DNA from: Xenorhabdus japonica
GTDB taxonomy: Bacteria > Pseudomonadota > Gammaproteobacteria > Enterobacterales > Enterobacteriaceae
Direction of reading: 5' to 3'
Assembly (NCBI RefSeq): GCF_900115195.1
Contig: NZ_FOVO01000032.1
Location: 1 to 38,500, forward strand
Length of the DNA stretch: 38,500 bases
This document shows positions 10,149-19,804 of this stretch, piece after piece. The position numbers and the translations under genes are program-made. The number at the start of each line of letters is the position of its first letter. Position 1 is the stretch's first letter. The notes below the pieces were generated by a model that saw nothing but the letters and a program-made list of their open reading frames with translations, made no database searches and had not been told where the DNA came from.

Positions 10149-10187
10149 TAAAAAAAGGCTGGCAAGTCTGAATTTACTCACCAACCT
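10149..10187 (-). terminator. Terminator of lon
   Basis: On the minus strand AGGTTGGTGAGT pairs along all 12 bases with ACTTGCCAGCCT (three G-U pairs in RNA) around an 8-base loop, followed by a run of seven T residues. It lies 43 bases beyond the lon stop. Confidence 0.85.
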
Positions 10188-10229
10188 ATATTTTATACAT
10201 AGTTCTTGAGTCAGCTCACTATTTTTGCA

Positions 10230-12584
10230 CTACTTTAGTGATACTACTTCTGCACCAAATACTGATTCCTGCAAAGCGATAGATAAAACATCTTCTATAC
10301 GCTTAACCGGATGGATCTCCAAATCTTGAATCACATTCTGTGGGATCTCTTCCAGATCTCGCTTATTATCATCTGGGATCACAACCGTTTTAATTCCCCC
10401 ACGGTGCGCTGCCAGTAGTTTTTCTTTTAAGCCACCGATTGGCAGAACTAAACCCCGCAGAGTAATTTCCCCCGTCATAGCTACATCTGCACGAACTGGA
10501 TTACCCGTCAGGCAAGAAACCAACGCCGTGCACATTCCAATCCCCGCACTTGGGCCATCTTTTGGGGTCGCACCTTCCGGTACATGAACATGAATATCAC
10601 GTTTTTCATGGAAATCAGAACTGATTCCCAGCTTATCAGCACGAGCCCGAACAACAGTCAATGCCGCTTGGATAGATTCCTGCATAACTTCACCCAATGA
10701 ACCGGTATAAGTCAACTTACCTTTACCCGGTACACTAGCTGTTTCAATCGTCAGCAAATCACCACCGACTTCTGTCCACGCCAGACCTGTTACCTGACCA
10801 ACTCGATTTTCTGTATCAGCACGACCATAATCAATTCGCTGCACACCCAGATAATCTTTCAAATTTTCCGCGTTGATTTCGATGTGCTTAAGTTTCTTAT
10901 CCATCAGTAATGCTTTGACTGCTTTACGACACAATTTAGAGATTTCACGTTCCAAACTACGAACGCCAGCCTCACGAGTGTAGTAACGGATAATGCCAAT
11001 AATTGCGCCATCATCTATAGTCAATTCGCCTTTCTTCAAAGCGTTACGCTCAATTTGTTTTGGCAGCAAATGACGTTTGGCAATATTTAATTTCTCATCT
11101 TCGGTATAACCCGATAGACGAATAACTTCCATACGATCCAGCAATGGAGCCGGAATATTCATAGAGTTAGATGTTGCCACGAACATGACGTCAGAGAGAT
11201 CATAATCAACTTCAAGGTAATGATCGTTAAATGCTACGTTTTGTTCAGGATCAAGTACTTCCAACAACGCTGAAGCTGGGTCACCACGCATGTCGGATGA
11301 CATTTTGTCAATTTCATCCAATAAGAACAGTGGATTTTTAACCCCTATTTTGGACATTTTCTGGATTAATTTGCCCGGCATTGAGCCAATATAGGTGCGG
11401 CGATGCCCACGGATTTCCGCTTCATCACGTACTCCACCTAATGCCATACGCACATATTTACGCCCAGTTGCGCGTGCGATGGAGCGACCCAATGAAGTTT
11501 TACCCACACCAGGAGGCCCTACCAAACAAAGTATTGGCCCCTTGATCTTGCTAACACGGCTCTGTACCGCGAGGTATTCAAGAATACGCTCTTTGACACG
11601 TTCTAAACCATAATGGTCTGTATCCAGCACTTCCTGAGCTTTTACTAAATCTTTTTTTACCTTGCTACGTGAAACCCAAGGAACTTGCACCATCCAATCA
11701 ATATAACTACGAACAACCGTTGCTTCAGCTGACATAGGAGACATCATTTTTAATTTCTGCAACTCAGCTTCGGCTTTTTCACATGCCTCTTTCGGCATTT
11801 TCGCGTCTTCGATCTTGCGTCTTAGCGTCTCATATTCATCAGGTGCATCATCCATCTCACCCAATTCTTTCTGGATTGCTTTCATTTGCTCATTCAGGTA
11901 ATACTCGCGCTGGCTTTTTTCCATCTGTTTTTTAACGCGATTACGGATACGTTTTTCTACCTGTAGCAGATCGATTTCTGATTCCATCATTGCAATCAGA
12001 TATTCAATGCGCTCAATAACATCAGGCATTTCTAAAACTGCCTGCTTATCATTGATTTTCAAAGGCATATGTGCAGCGATGGTATCTGCTAACTTTGCCG
12101 CATCTTCAATACTGTGCAACGATGTCAATACTTCTGGTGGGATCTTTTTATTCAGTTTGACATAGCCCTCAAACTGATTAATAGCTGTTCTTACCAGAAC
12201 TTCTTGCTCACGCTCATCAACATCAGGGGATTCAAGATATTCGACTTGCGCATAAAAATATTCGCCATTATCCGTCAACGTGGTAATGCGGGCACGCTGC
12301 AAACCTTCAACCAGAACTTTTACTGTACCATCCGGCAATTTTAGCATTTGTAAAACAGAAGCCACTGTACCTACGGAGAAAAGATCATTGACTCCCGGCT
12401 CATCAGTAGATGCTTCTTTTTGCGCGACCAACATGACTTGTTTGTCATGCTCCATTGCTGCTTCTAGGCAATGAATCGACTTCTCACGCCCAACAAACAG
12501 AGGGATCACCATATGTGGGTAAACCACTACATCGCGCAAAGGCAATACAGGGATTTCTATGCGTTCGGAACGCTCAGGATTCAT
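10230..12584 (-). CDS. lon: ATP-dependent protease Lon
   Basis: Lon is a soluble hexameric AAA+ serine protease that degrades misfolded proteins and specific regulators. The 784 residues equal the E. coli length. It has an N-terminal substrate-binding domain (about 1-305), an AAA+ module with Walker A GPPGVGKT and Walker B LLDEIDKM, and a protease domain with the catalytic dyad Ser679 (DGPSAG) and Lys722 (GLKEKLL). The start MNPERSERIEIPVLPLRDVV matches the family and is preceded by GAGAGAG. A sigma-32 promoter lies about 90 bases upstream, so heat-shock control is expected. It lies between clpX and hupB as in E. coli, each with its own terminator. Confidence 0.98.
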   Translation of the reverse strand: MNPERSERIEIPVLPLRDVVVYPHMVIPLFVGREKSIHCLEAAMEHDKQVMLVAQKEASTDEPGVNDLFSVGTVASVLQMLKLPDGTVKVLVEGLQRARITTLTDNGEYFYAQVEYLESPDVDEREQEVLVRTAINQFEGYVKLNKKIPPEVLTSLHSIEDAAKLADTIAAHMPLKINDKQAVLEMPDVIERIEYLIAMMESEIDLLQVEKRIRNRVKKQMEKSQREYYLNEQMKAIQKELGEMDDAPDEYETLRRKIEDAKMPKEACEKAEAELQKLKMMSPMSAEATVVRSYIDWMVQVPWVSRSKVKKDLVKAQEVLDTDHYGLERVKERILEYLAVQSRVSKIKGPILCLVGPPGVGKTSLGRSIARATGRKYVRMALGGVRDEAEIRGHRRTYIGSMPGKLIQKMSKIGVKNPLFLLDEIDKMSSDMRGDPASALLEVLDPEQNVAFNDHYLEVDYDLSDVMFVATSNSMNIPAPLLDRMEVIRLSGYTEDEKLNIAKRHLLPKQIERNALKKGELTIDDGAIIGIIRYYTREAGVRSLEREISKLCRKAVKALLMDKKLKHIEINAENLKDYLGVQRIDYGRADTENRVGQVTGLAWTEVGGDLLTIETASVPGKGKLTYTGSLGEVMQESIQAALTVVRARADKLGISSDFHEKRDIHVHVPEGATPKDGPSAGIGMCTALVSCLTGNPVRADVAMTGEITLRGLVLPIGGLKEKLLAAHRGGIKTVVIPDDNKRDLEEIPQNVIQDLEIHPVKRIEDVLSIALQESVFGAEVVSLK

Positions 12585-12671
12585 AGAGCTCTCTCTTCGT
12601 TTAGCTTTCGCCAGTTTTTAGGAATCTCGTGAAACACGGTTTTCACGAGTTTCACTTCAAAGAATACAAAA

Positions 12672-12699
12672 TATATGGGGACAGGAATCTGACATTCAA
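12672..12699 (-). promoter_or_regulatory. Heat-shock (sigma-32) promoter of lon
   Basis: On the minus strand TTGAA (12695-12699), 14 bases, then CCCCATATA (12672-12680) fits the sigma-32 consensus CTTGAA-N13-17-CCCCATNT. The arrangement and even flanking bases resemble the E. coli lon promoter (GTTGAATG ... CCCCATATA). It lies directly after the clpX terminator. Confidence 0.88.
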
Positions 12700-12714
12700 T
12701 AGCCTAATATCCGC

Positions 12715-12753
12715 AAAAAACAAAATGAGGGAGAATCCCTCATTTTGTTTTTT
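12715..12753. terminator. Terminator of clpX (bidirectional shape)
   Basis: A perfect 18-bp stem (12715-12732 with 12736-12753) with a 3-base loop has a core of AATGAGGGA/TCCCTCATT flanked by A-run and T-run, so it can act in both directions. It lies 41 bases beyond the clpX stop and ends 16 bases from the lon -35 element. Confidence 0.9.
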
Positions 12754-12793
12754 CAATGCATATTGTTAATCAACACTTCCTACCCTATTTTCC

Positions 12794-14065
12794 TCACTCA
12801 CCAGAAACTTGGGCATCCGGCTTGCTATATATCAATAATGGTGCGGAACTATCTTCAACAACCGTTTTATCAACGACAACTTTCTCTACGTGTTCCATTG
12901 ATGGCAGGTCGTACATTGTATCCAGAAGGACTCCTTCAACAATTGAACGAAGACCACGGGCACCAGTTTTACGCGCCATTGCTTTTTTCGCTATAGCAGT
13001 CAATGCTTCTTTTCTGAACTCTAGTTCAACACCCTCAAGATTAAACAGGGCCTGATACTGCTTGGTCAGCGCATTTTTTGGTTCCTGTAGGATTTGGATC
13101 AGTGCTTCTTCACTGAGTTCAGTTAGCGATGCCACGACTGGAAGACGACCAATAAATTCAGGTATTAACCCAAATTTGATCAAATCTTCCGGTTCAACCT
13201 GAGCCAGCAATTCACCTTCTGTTGCTTTCTCCGATTCGCCTTTAACTGTAGCGCTAAAACCAATACCTGAACTGACATTCAAACGCTGGCTGACAACTTT
13301 ATCCAAACCTGCGAACGCTCCCCCACAAATAAACAGGATCTTGGAAGTATCAACTTGCAAAAATTCCTGTTGTGGATGTTTACGACCACCTTGAGGTGGA
13401 ACTGCAGCCACAGTACCTTCAACCAGTTTCAATAGAGCCTGCTGAACACCTTCTCCCGATACATCGCGAGTAATTGAAGGATTATCAGACTTACGGGAAA
13501 TTTTATCTATTTCATCAATATACACGATACCACGCTGTGCTTTCTGCACATCGTAGTCACATTTTTGCAGAAGTTTCTGGATAATATTTTCTACGTCTTC
13601 CCCAACATAACCTGCTTCGGTCAATGTCGTGGCATCAGCCATAGTAAACGGAACATCTAAATAGCGAGCCAATGTCTCTGCTAACAACGTCTTACCGCTA
13701 CCTGTCGGGCCAACCAACAGAATATTACTTTTACCAAGTTCCACTCCGTTACTGGAGTCACCATTACGTAGTCTCTTGTAATGGTTATAGACAGCAACTG
13801 CTAACACCTTTTTCGCTGCATCCTGACCAATGACGTAATCATCCAGATGCTGGCGAATTTCATGAGGAGTAGGCAATGCGCTACGCTCACGATGTGGTAC
13901 TACCTCTTTAATTTCTTCGCGAATGATATCATTACAGTAACCGATACAATCGTCGCAGATATACACTGATGGGCCGGCTATTAATTTCCGTACTTCATGT
14001 TGGCTTTTCCCGCAGAAAGAGCAATACAGCAGCTTTCCTGAACCGTCTTTGCGCTTATCTGTCAT
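12794..14065 (-). CDS. clpX: ClpXP ATPase subunit ClpX
   Basis: ClpX is the hexameric AAA+ unfoldase that feeds tagged proteins to ClpP. The 423-residue protein (E. coli 424) has the N-terminal zinc-binding domain with Cys15, Cys18, Cys37 and Cys40, Walker A GPTGSGKT, pore-loop GYVG, Walker [11 protein letters not shown], and the IGF-type ClpP-docking loop ([10 protein letters not shown]). It follows clpP after 134 bases on the same strand and is ended by a strong hairpin. A separate clpX promoter in the clpP-clpX gap is possible but not assigned. Confidence 0.98.
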   Translation of the reverse strand: MTDKRKDGSGKLLYCSFCGKSQHEVRKLIAGPSVYICDDCIGYCNDIIREEIKEVVPHRERSALPTPHEIRQHLDDYVIGQDAAKKVLAVAVYNHYKRLRNGDSSNGVELGKSNILLVGPTGSGKTLLAETLARYLDVPFTMADATTLTEAGYVGEDVENIIQKLLQKCDYDVQKAQRGIVYIDEIDKISRKSDNPSITRDVSGEGVQQALLKLVEGTVAAVPPQGGRKHPQQEFLQVDTSKILFICGGAFAGLDKVVSQRLNVSSGIGFSATVKGESEKATEGELLAQVEPEDLIKFGLIPEFIGRLPVVASLTELSEEALIQILQEPKNALTKQYQALFNLEGVELEFRKEALTAIAKKAMARKTGARGLRSIVEGVLLDTMYDLPSMEHVEKVVVDKTVVEDSSAPLLIYSKPDAQVSGE

Positions 14066-14199
14066 CAGTCAACCTCACTTTATGAGCTGTTATCCCGTTT
14101 ATCCGGCATAACAGAAAAAACGCTGTTATTACTCCGTCTAGTTTTTGGCGTCAACGTCAAGAAACGCTAGTATCGAAGTAATAAAGTAATTATTAATAA

Positions 14200-14823
14200 T
14201 TAGTTGCGCTGGGTGAATACACTATCAACCAGTCCGTATCCTACGGCCTCCTCGGCTGATAAGAAACGATCACGTTCTGTATCCTCAACAATCTTCTCAA
14301 GTGATTGCCCGGTATGCTTTGCCATCAATTCGTTCATACGAGCTTTAACTTTGAGTATTTCCTGCGCATGGATTTCAATGTCAGTCGCCTGCCCTTGGAA
14401 ACCACCTAATGGCTGGTGAATCATAACTCTGGAATTTGGCAGACAGAAACGCTTACCTTTTGCTCCAGCGGTTAGCAGGAATGCTCCCATTGAACAGGCC
14501 TGCCCCATACAAATAGTACTCACATCTGGTTTGATAAACTGCATTGTGTCATAAATAGACATGCCTGCTGTAATAACCCCACCCGGTGAGTTGATATATA
14601 AATGAATATCTTTTTCTGGATTTTCTGCTTCCAAGAATAACATTTGGGCAACAATCAAGTTAGCCATATGATCTTCAACAGGCCCAGTCATAAAAATAAT
14701 ACGATCTTTCAATAAGCGGGAGTAGATATCAAATGCACGTTCTCCACGCGCCGTTTGTTCAACCACCATCGGCACCAAAGACATGTTAGGTGCATATTGA
14801 TCTTGCTTGCCACTGTATGACAT
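14200..14823 (-). CDS. clpP: ATP-dependent Clp protease proteolytic subunit ClpP
   Basis: ClpP is the tetradecameric serine protease that works with ClpX or ClpA. The 207 residues match E. coli ClpP exactly in length and in the triad Ser111 (ACSMGAF), His136 (MIHQPLGG) and Asp185 (TERDRF), numbered in the precursor. The first 14 residues form the propeptide removed by self-cleavage; the mature enzyme would start SLVPMV instead of ALVPMV. A candidate heat-shock promoter lies about 150 bases upstream. Order tig-clpP-clpX-lon is conserved. Confidence 0.98.
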   Translation of the reverse strand: MSYSGKQDQYAPNMSLVPMVVEQTARGERAFDIYSRLLKDRIIFMTGPVEDHMANLIVAQMLFLEAENPEKDIHLYINSPGGVITAGMSIYDTMQFIKPDVSTICMGQACSMGAFLLTAGAKGKRFCLPNSRVMIHQPLGGFQGQATDIEIHAQEILKVKARMNELMAKHTGQSLEKIVEDTERDRFLSAEEAVGYGLVDSVFTQRN

Positions 14824-14969
14824 TTCCGTCTCCTAATAGAACTCACGCTGGTGCCATTCATAACTGATTCTACTCGAGATAAGCGATGATGACCATGATC
14901 CAAAGTTAACTAACAAGGGGATTTTTCCCCTCTAAAAAGTAGTAAGCTCTTACATAATAGTAAGAAAGG

Positions 14970-14997
14970 ATATGAGGTTAAATCTGTTTTTTTCAAG
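14970..14997 (-). promoter_or_regulatory. Candidate sigma-32 promoter of clpP
   Basis: On the minus strand CTTGAA (14992-14997), 14 bases, then CCTCATAT (14970-14977) fits the heat-shock consensus with one mismatch in the -10 (CCCCATNT). It lies between the tig terminator and clpP. clpP is a sigma-32 gene in E. coli. Confidence 0.65.
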
Positions 14998-15002
14998 AAC
15001 AA

Positions 15003-15033
15003 TAAAAAACCCGCAAGCATAGCCTGCGGGTTT
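15003..15033 (-). terminator. Terminator of tig
   Basis: AAACCCGCA and TGCGGGTTT form a 9-bp stem with a 9-base loop; on the minus strand it runs into TTTTTTATT. It lies 51 bases after the tig stop. Confidence 0.88.
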
Positions 15034-15083
15034 ACTTTATTGAGAGCGAGATTTCATTATCTCAGGCAATCAATAAATGAAGC

Positions 15084-16388
15084 TTATGCCATTTGATTTT
15101 GGTTCATAAGATCATTGAAGCCAGTTTCTTTTTCAGAAACTTTAGCTTTGCTCAAAACAAGTTCAACAGCCTGCTCTTCTAGAGCAATGTTGCGAATATT
15201 GTTCATCATTTCTTTGTTTTTGCTATAGTATTCAACAACTTCTTTTGGATCTTCGTAAGCAGCTGCCATCTCTTCGATCAACGCGGTAACGCGCTCTTCT
15301 TCGACTTTCAGCTCATTGCTGCTGATAACTTCACCTAACAGCAAGCCAACAACAACGCGGCGTTTAGCCTGCTCTTCAAACAGTTCACGTGGCAGTTCCA
15401 GAGCTTGTTGTTCGGTGCCGCCAAAACGCTGAGCAGCCTGACGACGCAGTACATCGATTTCACCATCAACAACTGCCGCAGGAACTTCAACTTCATTAGC
15501 CTTAACCAGACCATCAAGAACCTGAGTTTTAATGTTATTACGAACAGTATTTTTCAGTTCACGCTCCATGTTCTTGCGAACTTCAGCACGCAAACCTTCA
15601 GCAGTACCGTCAGCAATACCAAAACGCTTGATGAACTCTTCAGTCAACTCTGGCAGTTCACGCTGTTCAACTTTTTTTAGGTTAATCACGAACTTCGCAG
15701 CTTTACCTTTCAGGTTTTCTGCATGGTAATCTTCAGGGAATGTCACATCAATGGTAAACTCTTCACCAGCTTTGTGGCCAACGATACCATCTTCAAAACC
15801 TGGGATCATACGACCCTGACCCATTGCCAGAACGAAATCAGTTGATTTACCGCCTTCGAACTCTTCACCATCAATAGAACCAGTGAAATCAACAGTTACA
15901 CGATCTTCCGCAGTGGCTGCTTCATCGGTTTCTTTCCAATTCGCCTGCTGCTTGCGCAAAGTGTCCAGCATGTTGTCAACGTCTGCATCTTTAACTTCAA
16001 CAACAGGTTTTTCAACTTCGATTTCTTCCAGACCTTTCAGTTCAATTTCTGGATAAACTTCAAATTCAACTGCATAAGTGAAGTCTTCACCTTCTTTAAA
16101 CTGTTCAGGTTTGTAGCTTGGTGCGCCTGCTGGATTGATTTTCTGCTCAATGATCGCATTGATGAAATTGCGCTGCATCAGATCACCCAGAACATCCTGA
16201 AGAACGGAAGCGCCATAACGTTGCTTAACGATCTTCATTGGCACTTTGCCTTTACGGAAGCCATCGATACGGGCTTTCTTTGCTACATTAACTAATTCAC
16301 TGTTAACTGCTTTTTCGATATCGGCAGCAGGAACGGTGATTGACACACGACGCCCAAGGCCTTGAGTGGTTTCAACAGAAACTTGCAT
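15084..16388 (-). CDS. tig: Trigger factor (ribosome-bound chaperone and prolyl isomerase)
   Basis: Trigger factor binds ribosomal protein L23 at the exit tunnel and shelters nascent chains. The 434-residue protein (E. coli 432) has the ribosome-binding N-domain with the signature Phe44-Arg45-Lys46 in [10 protein letters not shown], an FKBP-type isomerase domain at about residues 150-245 ([19 protein letters not shown]), and a long helical C-domain that forms the substrate cavity. The first codon ATG ([15 protein letters not shown]) matches the family. It has a sigma-70-like promoter 169 bases upstream and its own terminator. Confidence 0.98.
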   Translation of the reverse strand: MQVSVETTQGLGRRVSITVPAADIEKAVNSELVNVAKKARIDGFRKGKVPMKIVKQRYGASVLQDVLGDLMQRNFINAIIEQKINPAGAPSYKPEQFKEGEDFTYAVEFEVYPEIELKGLEEIEVEKPVVEVKDADVDNMLDTLRKQQANWKETDEAATAEDRVTVDFTGSIDGEEFEGGKSTDFVLAMGQGRMIPGFEDGIVGHKAGEEFTIDVTFPEDYHAENLKGKAAKFVINLKKVEQRELPELTEEFIKRFGIADGTAEGLRAEVRKNMERELKNTVRNNIKTQVLDGLVKANEVEVPAAVVDGEIDVLRRQAAQRFGGTEQQALELPRELFEEQAKRRVVVGLLLGEVISSNELKVEEERVTALIEEMAAAYEDPKEVVEYYSKNKEMMNNIRNIALEEQAVELVLSKAKVSEKETGFNDLMNQNQMA

Positions 16389-16556
16389 CTTGTTACCTCA
16401 AAAAAATCATAGTGCTCGGTCAACTTCAGAATGGCTGCAATACTTAAAAATAAGCTAATTGCAGCACTCTTTAAGAACCGGGGCGGTCGCATTTAAAAAC
16501 CGAGAATCCCTGTGATCAGAAGCGTCCCGAAACCATTCTAAAAATTTAGACGCAGC

Positions 16557-16585
16557 ATTATAGCGACGCAGACAGTATGAGTCGA
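16557..16585 (-). promoter_or_regulatory. Sigma-70 promoter of tig
   Basis: On the minus strand TCGACT (16580-16585), a 17-base spacer, then a perfect TATAAT (16557-16562). The -35 matches TTGACA at four of six positions. The 380-base gap between tig and bolA (16389-16768) otherwise holds only the bolA terminator and the tig leader. Short open frames inside it show no family resemblance and are not called. Confidence 0.7.
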
Positions 16586-16683
16586 GAATTGTAGGCAAAA
16601 GCATTGCATGATTCGTCAACTTATGTGATAAACGTTGCTCAATGATTACATCACTATATTGTTTATGCACTTGCTGCATAAAC

Positions 16684-16706
16684 AAAAATACAGCCCGAAG
16701 GCTGTT
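16684..16706 (-). terminator. Terminator of bolA
   Basis: ACAGCC and GGCTGT form a 6-bp stem with a tetraloop (TTCG on the minus strand), followed on the minus strand by ATTTTTG. It lies about 65 bases after the bolA stop. Confidence 0.8.
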
Positions 16707-16768
16707 TTCAAAATTGAATCCAGATTAATAAAATAAAGACAAACAATCTATTAGATTATCCCGAAAAA

Positions 16769-17092
16769 TCATAAGATTGACGTCTTTGTACTTCCACCGC
16801 GACACTCCGGAGAAGCCAGAACAGTATCTCCCAGTTCTGCCCATTCCTTTTCCGTATAAGTATGAAGCGCCAACGCATGCACTCCTTCCTCTAGTTCTTT
16901 AGTCAAGACACTATATATTGAGCGGTGGCGATTAAGCATCCTTTGTTCAACAAAATCATTGCTTACCACAATGATTTTAAAATGGCTTTCAGAACCCGCT
17001 GGCACATTGTGACGATAACTTTCATCGATCACTTCCAGATGAGAAGGCTTAAATGCCGCCTGTAACTTTGCTTCTATTTCTTGACGAACCAT
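16769..17092 (-). CDS. bolA: Morphology / stress regulator BolA
   Basis: BolA is a small KH-like protein induced in stationary phase that affects cell shape and works with monothiol glutaredoxins. The 107-residue protein (E. coli 105) keeps the family core [20 protein letters not shown] followed by HRSIY, with the HRxIY/LA-type motifs and the His residues implicated in Fe-S ligation. The start [10 protein letters not shown] has AGGAGA upstream. It is the next gene upstream of tig and divergent from yajG, as in E. coli. The 271-base bolA/yajG spacer must hold both promoters; no confident -10/-35 pair was assigned. Confidence 0.94.
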   Translation of the reverse strand: MVRQEIEAKLQAAFKPSHLEVIDESYRHNVPAGSESHFKIIVVSNDFVEQRMLNRHRSIYSVLTKELEEGVHALALHTYTEKEWAELGDTVLASPECRGGSTKTSIL

Positions 17093-17363
17093 CTCATTCT
17101 CCTAAATCACCAAAGGTTATTTATCAACCAATCAATTGATTGATTCTGCTTTATTTCCCATGATTTATAACATCGGGATAACCAAATTTCTTTAACCGAA
17201 TTTATGTAAAGCATTTCTCTCTGTGTTTCAATCATCGTTTCTATCATCAGGGATATGCCGCTACTAATGGCGATGCTATGATTACGGCGGTTTATACTAT
17301 CAGTATTTATATATCCAAGTATTAATATATCGAATATCCGAATCTTGAATTGAGAAAACCTAA

Positions 17364-17951
17364 ATGCTAAAGAAAATATTTATTCCATTGATTACGCTTT
17401 TCTTTTTAGCTGGATTATCTGGCTGCGCAGACTCAGGCAATACTTTAGCCATTCAGCCAAAAATTACTCTGCCCCCAGCAGATCCAACCATGAAAGCGAT
17501 TACAATTAGTATTAGTGGGGCCGATCATCGTCAATCTCAAGCCCTAGCCCAAATTAACCGTAATGCGCGATTAGTCACATTAGTTCCTTCCCGCGATTTG
17601 CGTTTTTTATTGCAAGAAGCACTGGAAAAGCAAATGGTAGCTCGCGGCTATATGATTGGTTCTCCCGCCAATGCCAATTTGCAAGTCATTGTGAATAAAC
17701 TCTATGCCAACGTGAAAGAAGGTAGCCTTCGTCACGATATTTCAGCAAAAGCTGAAATATCCATCATTGCTTATGCACAAGATGGTAGTAAACAAATCAA
17801 AAATTATCGTACCAGCTACAATGTTCAAGGGCCATTAGCAGCGACAAACGCAAAAATTTCTGATGCAGTTAACACAGTCTTATCTGACGTGATCGCAGAT
17901 ATGGCTCAAGATGCCTCTATCAGTACCTTCATCAAACAAAACGTCCACTAA
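17364..17951 (+). CDS. yajG: Outer-membrane-type lipoprotein YajG
   Basis: The 195-residue protein starts with a lipoprotein signal peptide (MLKKIFIPLITLFFLAGLSG) with lipobox LSGC and acylated Cys21. Asp does not follow the Cys (it is Ala), which predicts sorting to the outer membrane. The rest matches the YajG family, mixed alpha/beta with no known catalytic motif. Function is unknown. The gene lies just upstream of ampG, as in E. coli, and the two may form an operon. An inverted repeat occupies the gap between them. Confidence 0.92.
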   Translation: MLKKIFIPLITLFFLAGLSGCADSGNTLAIQPKITLPPADPTMKAITISISGADHRQSQALAQINRNARLVTLVPSRDLRFLLQEALEKQMVARGYMIGSPANANLQVIVNKLYANVKEGSLRHDISAKAEISIIAYAQDGSKQIKNYRTSYNVQGPLAATNAKISDAVNTVLSDVIADMAQDASISTFIKQNVH

Positions 17952-17964
17952 TAGGATAATAAAT

Positions 17965-18012
17965 AAACTTTCTGCCTGATTCTGACAAAACTAGATGACA
18001 TGCAGAAAGTTT
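17965..18012 (+). repeat. Long-range inverted repeat in the yajG-ampG gap
   Basis: AAACTTTCTGC (17965-17975) and GCAGAAAGTTT (18002-18012) are perfect 11-bp complements separated by 26 bases. The right arm ends one base before the ampG Shine-Dalgarno AGGAGG (18014-18019). There is no good T-run, so it is not a typical terminator. It could be an attenuator, mRNA-stability element or RBS-adjacent hairpin. Confidence 0.7.
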
Positions 18013-18022
18013 TAGGAGGCCC

Positions 18023-19552
18023 ATGATTAACCATCATTATTTAAACCTATCTACATTACGTAACTATCGTATCCTTCTATTGCTGGGCTTTGCCTCAGGT
18101 CTACCTCTTGCGCTCACAGCTGGAACATTACAAGCATGGATGACTGTCGAAAATATCGATATCCGAACTATCGGTTTTTTCACTTTGGTTGGTCAAGCCT
18201 ATGTTTTTAAGTTTCTCTGGGCACCTACAATGGATCGATATTCCCCCTCCTTTTTAGGGCGCCGACGGGGGTGGATGCTTGTTACTCAACTTTTACTGAT
18301 TGCTAGTATTGCGGCCATGGGATTCCTTCAACCTTCCCAGCATTTATGGTGGCTCGCTGCACTGGCTGTTTCTGTAGCATTTTTCTCAGCTTCTCAAGAT
18401 ATCATTTTTGACGCTTATAAAACTGACTTGCTGTCACAGGAAGAACGAGGATCAGGTGCCGCCATTTCCGTACTGGGTTATCGGTTAGCTATGCTGGTTT
18501 CTGGTGGATTAGCCTTGTTACTCGCCACCTATATTGGCTGGCAAAGTATGTATTGGGTTATGGCTGGCCTGATGCTGATCGGCGTTTATGCCACACTGAT
18601 AGCCAAAGAACCAGAAATCAATACAGCACCACCAAAAACATTACACCAGGCGATATTCGAACCATTGTTTGATTTTTTCGGCCGCAACAATGCCTGGCTT
18701 ATCCTGCTACTGATTATACTGTACAAACTGGCAGATGCTTTTGCTCTCTCACTCAGCACACCTTTTCTTATTCGTGGTCTTGGTTTCAATCCAGCCGAAG
18801 TCGGTATGATCAATAAAACCCTCGGACTCACTGCTACTATTGTCGGGGCATTGTACGGCGGTTATTTGATGCATAAGATGAGCCTGTTCCGCGCTCTGAT
18901 GATCTTTGGCATTCTCCAAACCGTATCAAACTTCGGTTACTGGATACTTGCTATCACCCCTAAAGACATCTACTCAATGGGAGCCGTGATTTTTCTGGAA
19001 AATATCTGTGGTGGCATGGGAACAGCCGCTTTTGTCGCCCTTTTGATGACCTTATGTAATAAATCATTTTCGGCAACACAGTTTGCTTTGCTTTCTGCAT
19101 TATCTGCAGTTGGTCGAGTTTATGTTGGCCCAGTAGCAGGATGGTTTGCAGAAGCATATGGTTGGCCACTGTTTTATTTATTTTCTATTATTATCGGTTT
19201 ACCGGGGCTTGTATTATTGCTAGCCTGCCGTAAGACACTAGCTTATACTCAAAAACACGATAGCTTTATCCCCCGAACATTATTTAAGAATGCTTATAAA
19301 TCTGCCTTCATTATCATGATATTGGCCGCTCTGATGTTCATGGTTTGGTTAGTTATCAGCAGCATAGTGTTTGCCATAATTCATTTAGTCTCCCTGATAT
19401 ACGCCATATCTCCAGAATCTATTCTATATCTCCATAAGGTCAGTGATTGGATATCCCCACTATTATCCTTAAGTGTAATCATTGGAGTCCTAAGCCTTCT
19501 TTTAGGAGGAATGTTGGATTATTTGGCTTTAAAGAAAAGTAAACTCACTTAA
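18023..19552 (+). CDS. ampG: Muropeptide permease AmpG
   Basis: AmpG is the inner-membrane major-facilitator importer of GlcNAc-anhydroMurNAc peptides in cell-wall recycling, and it supplies the inducer of AmpC beta-lactamase where ampR-ampC exist. The 509-residue protein (E. coli 491) has the family start LLLLGFASGLPLALTAGTLQ, about 12-14 membrane helices, and conserved segments such as FKFLWAPTMDRYSP. A long C-terminal pair of helices ends LDYLALKKSKLT. Start ATG 18023 has a perfect AGGAGG but only three bases of spacing, shorter than usual. A hairpin terminator follows. Confidence 0.96.
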   Translation: MINHHYLNLSTLRNYRILLLLGFASGLPLALTAGTLQAWMTVENIDIRTIGFFTLVGQAYVFKFLWAPTMDRYSPSFLGRRRGWMLVTQLLLIASIAAMGFLQPSQHLWWLAALAVSVAFFSASQDIIFDAYKTDLLSQEERGSGAAISVLGYRLAMLVSGGLALLLATYIGWQSMYWVMAGLMLIGVYATLIAKEPEINTAPPKTLHQAIFEPLFDFFGRNNAWLILLLIILYKLADAFALSLSTPFLIRGLGFNPAEVGMINKTLGLTATIVGALYGGYLMHKMSLFRALMIFGILQTVSNFGYWILAITPKDIYSMGAVIFLENICGGMGTAAFVALLMTLCNKSFSATQFALLSALSAVGRVYVGPVAGWFAEAYGWPLFYLFSIIIGLPGLVLLLACRKTLAYTQKHDSFIPRTLFKNAYKSAFIIMILAALMFMVWLVISSIVFAIIHLVSLIYAISPESILYLHKVSDWISPLLSLSVIIGVLSLLLGGMLDYLALKKSKLT

Positions 19553-19591
19553 CCTATTTTTCTATTCAATACCTCTTTCACTTCTGCATTA

Positions 19592-19625
19592 CAACAAAAG
19601 ACTGACAAAGTTCAGTCTTTTGTTG
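19592..19625 (+). terminator. Terminator after ampG
   Basis: CAACAAAAGACTGA and TCAGTCTTTTGTTG form a perfect 14-bp stem with a 6-base loop, followed by CTATTTTATAG. The stem is strong, the T-run interrupted. It lies 40 bases after the ampG stop. Confidence 0.78.
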
Positions 19626-19634
19626 CTATTTTAT

Positions 19635-19650
19635 AGTGACTAGTATCACA
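19635..19650. promoter_or_regulatory. Candidate CRP site upstream of the Tsx-type channel gene
   Basis: AGTGA-CTAGTA-TCACA matches the CRP core TGTGA-N6-TCACA at nine of ten fixed bases. It lies about 155 bases before the channel gene. tsx of E. coli is CRP-activated. A second half-site, TGTGA, occurs near 19672. Confidence 0.5.
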
Positions 19651-19804
19651 AAAAGAATAAAAAATACAATTATGTGACTTGAAAAACATCTTTTTCAAGA
19701 CGGTATTATTTATATTCACACGAACAAATATTATTATTTGAACCTATTTTATTTCAACTATTCGAAATATTGTTAATCACTTTAAAACCATATAAAGGGA
19801 ATTT

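Noticed and set aside
16455-16685. 76-codon minus-strand frame between bolA and tig
   Set aside because: It covers the tig promoter and lacks a start signal; it is treated as spacer.
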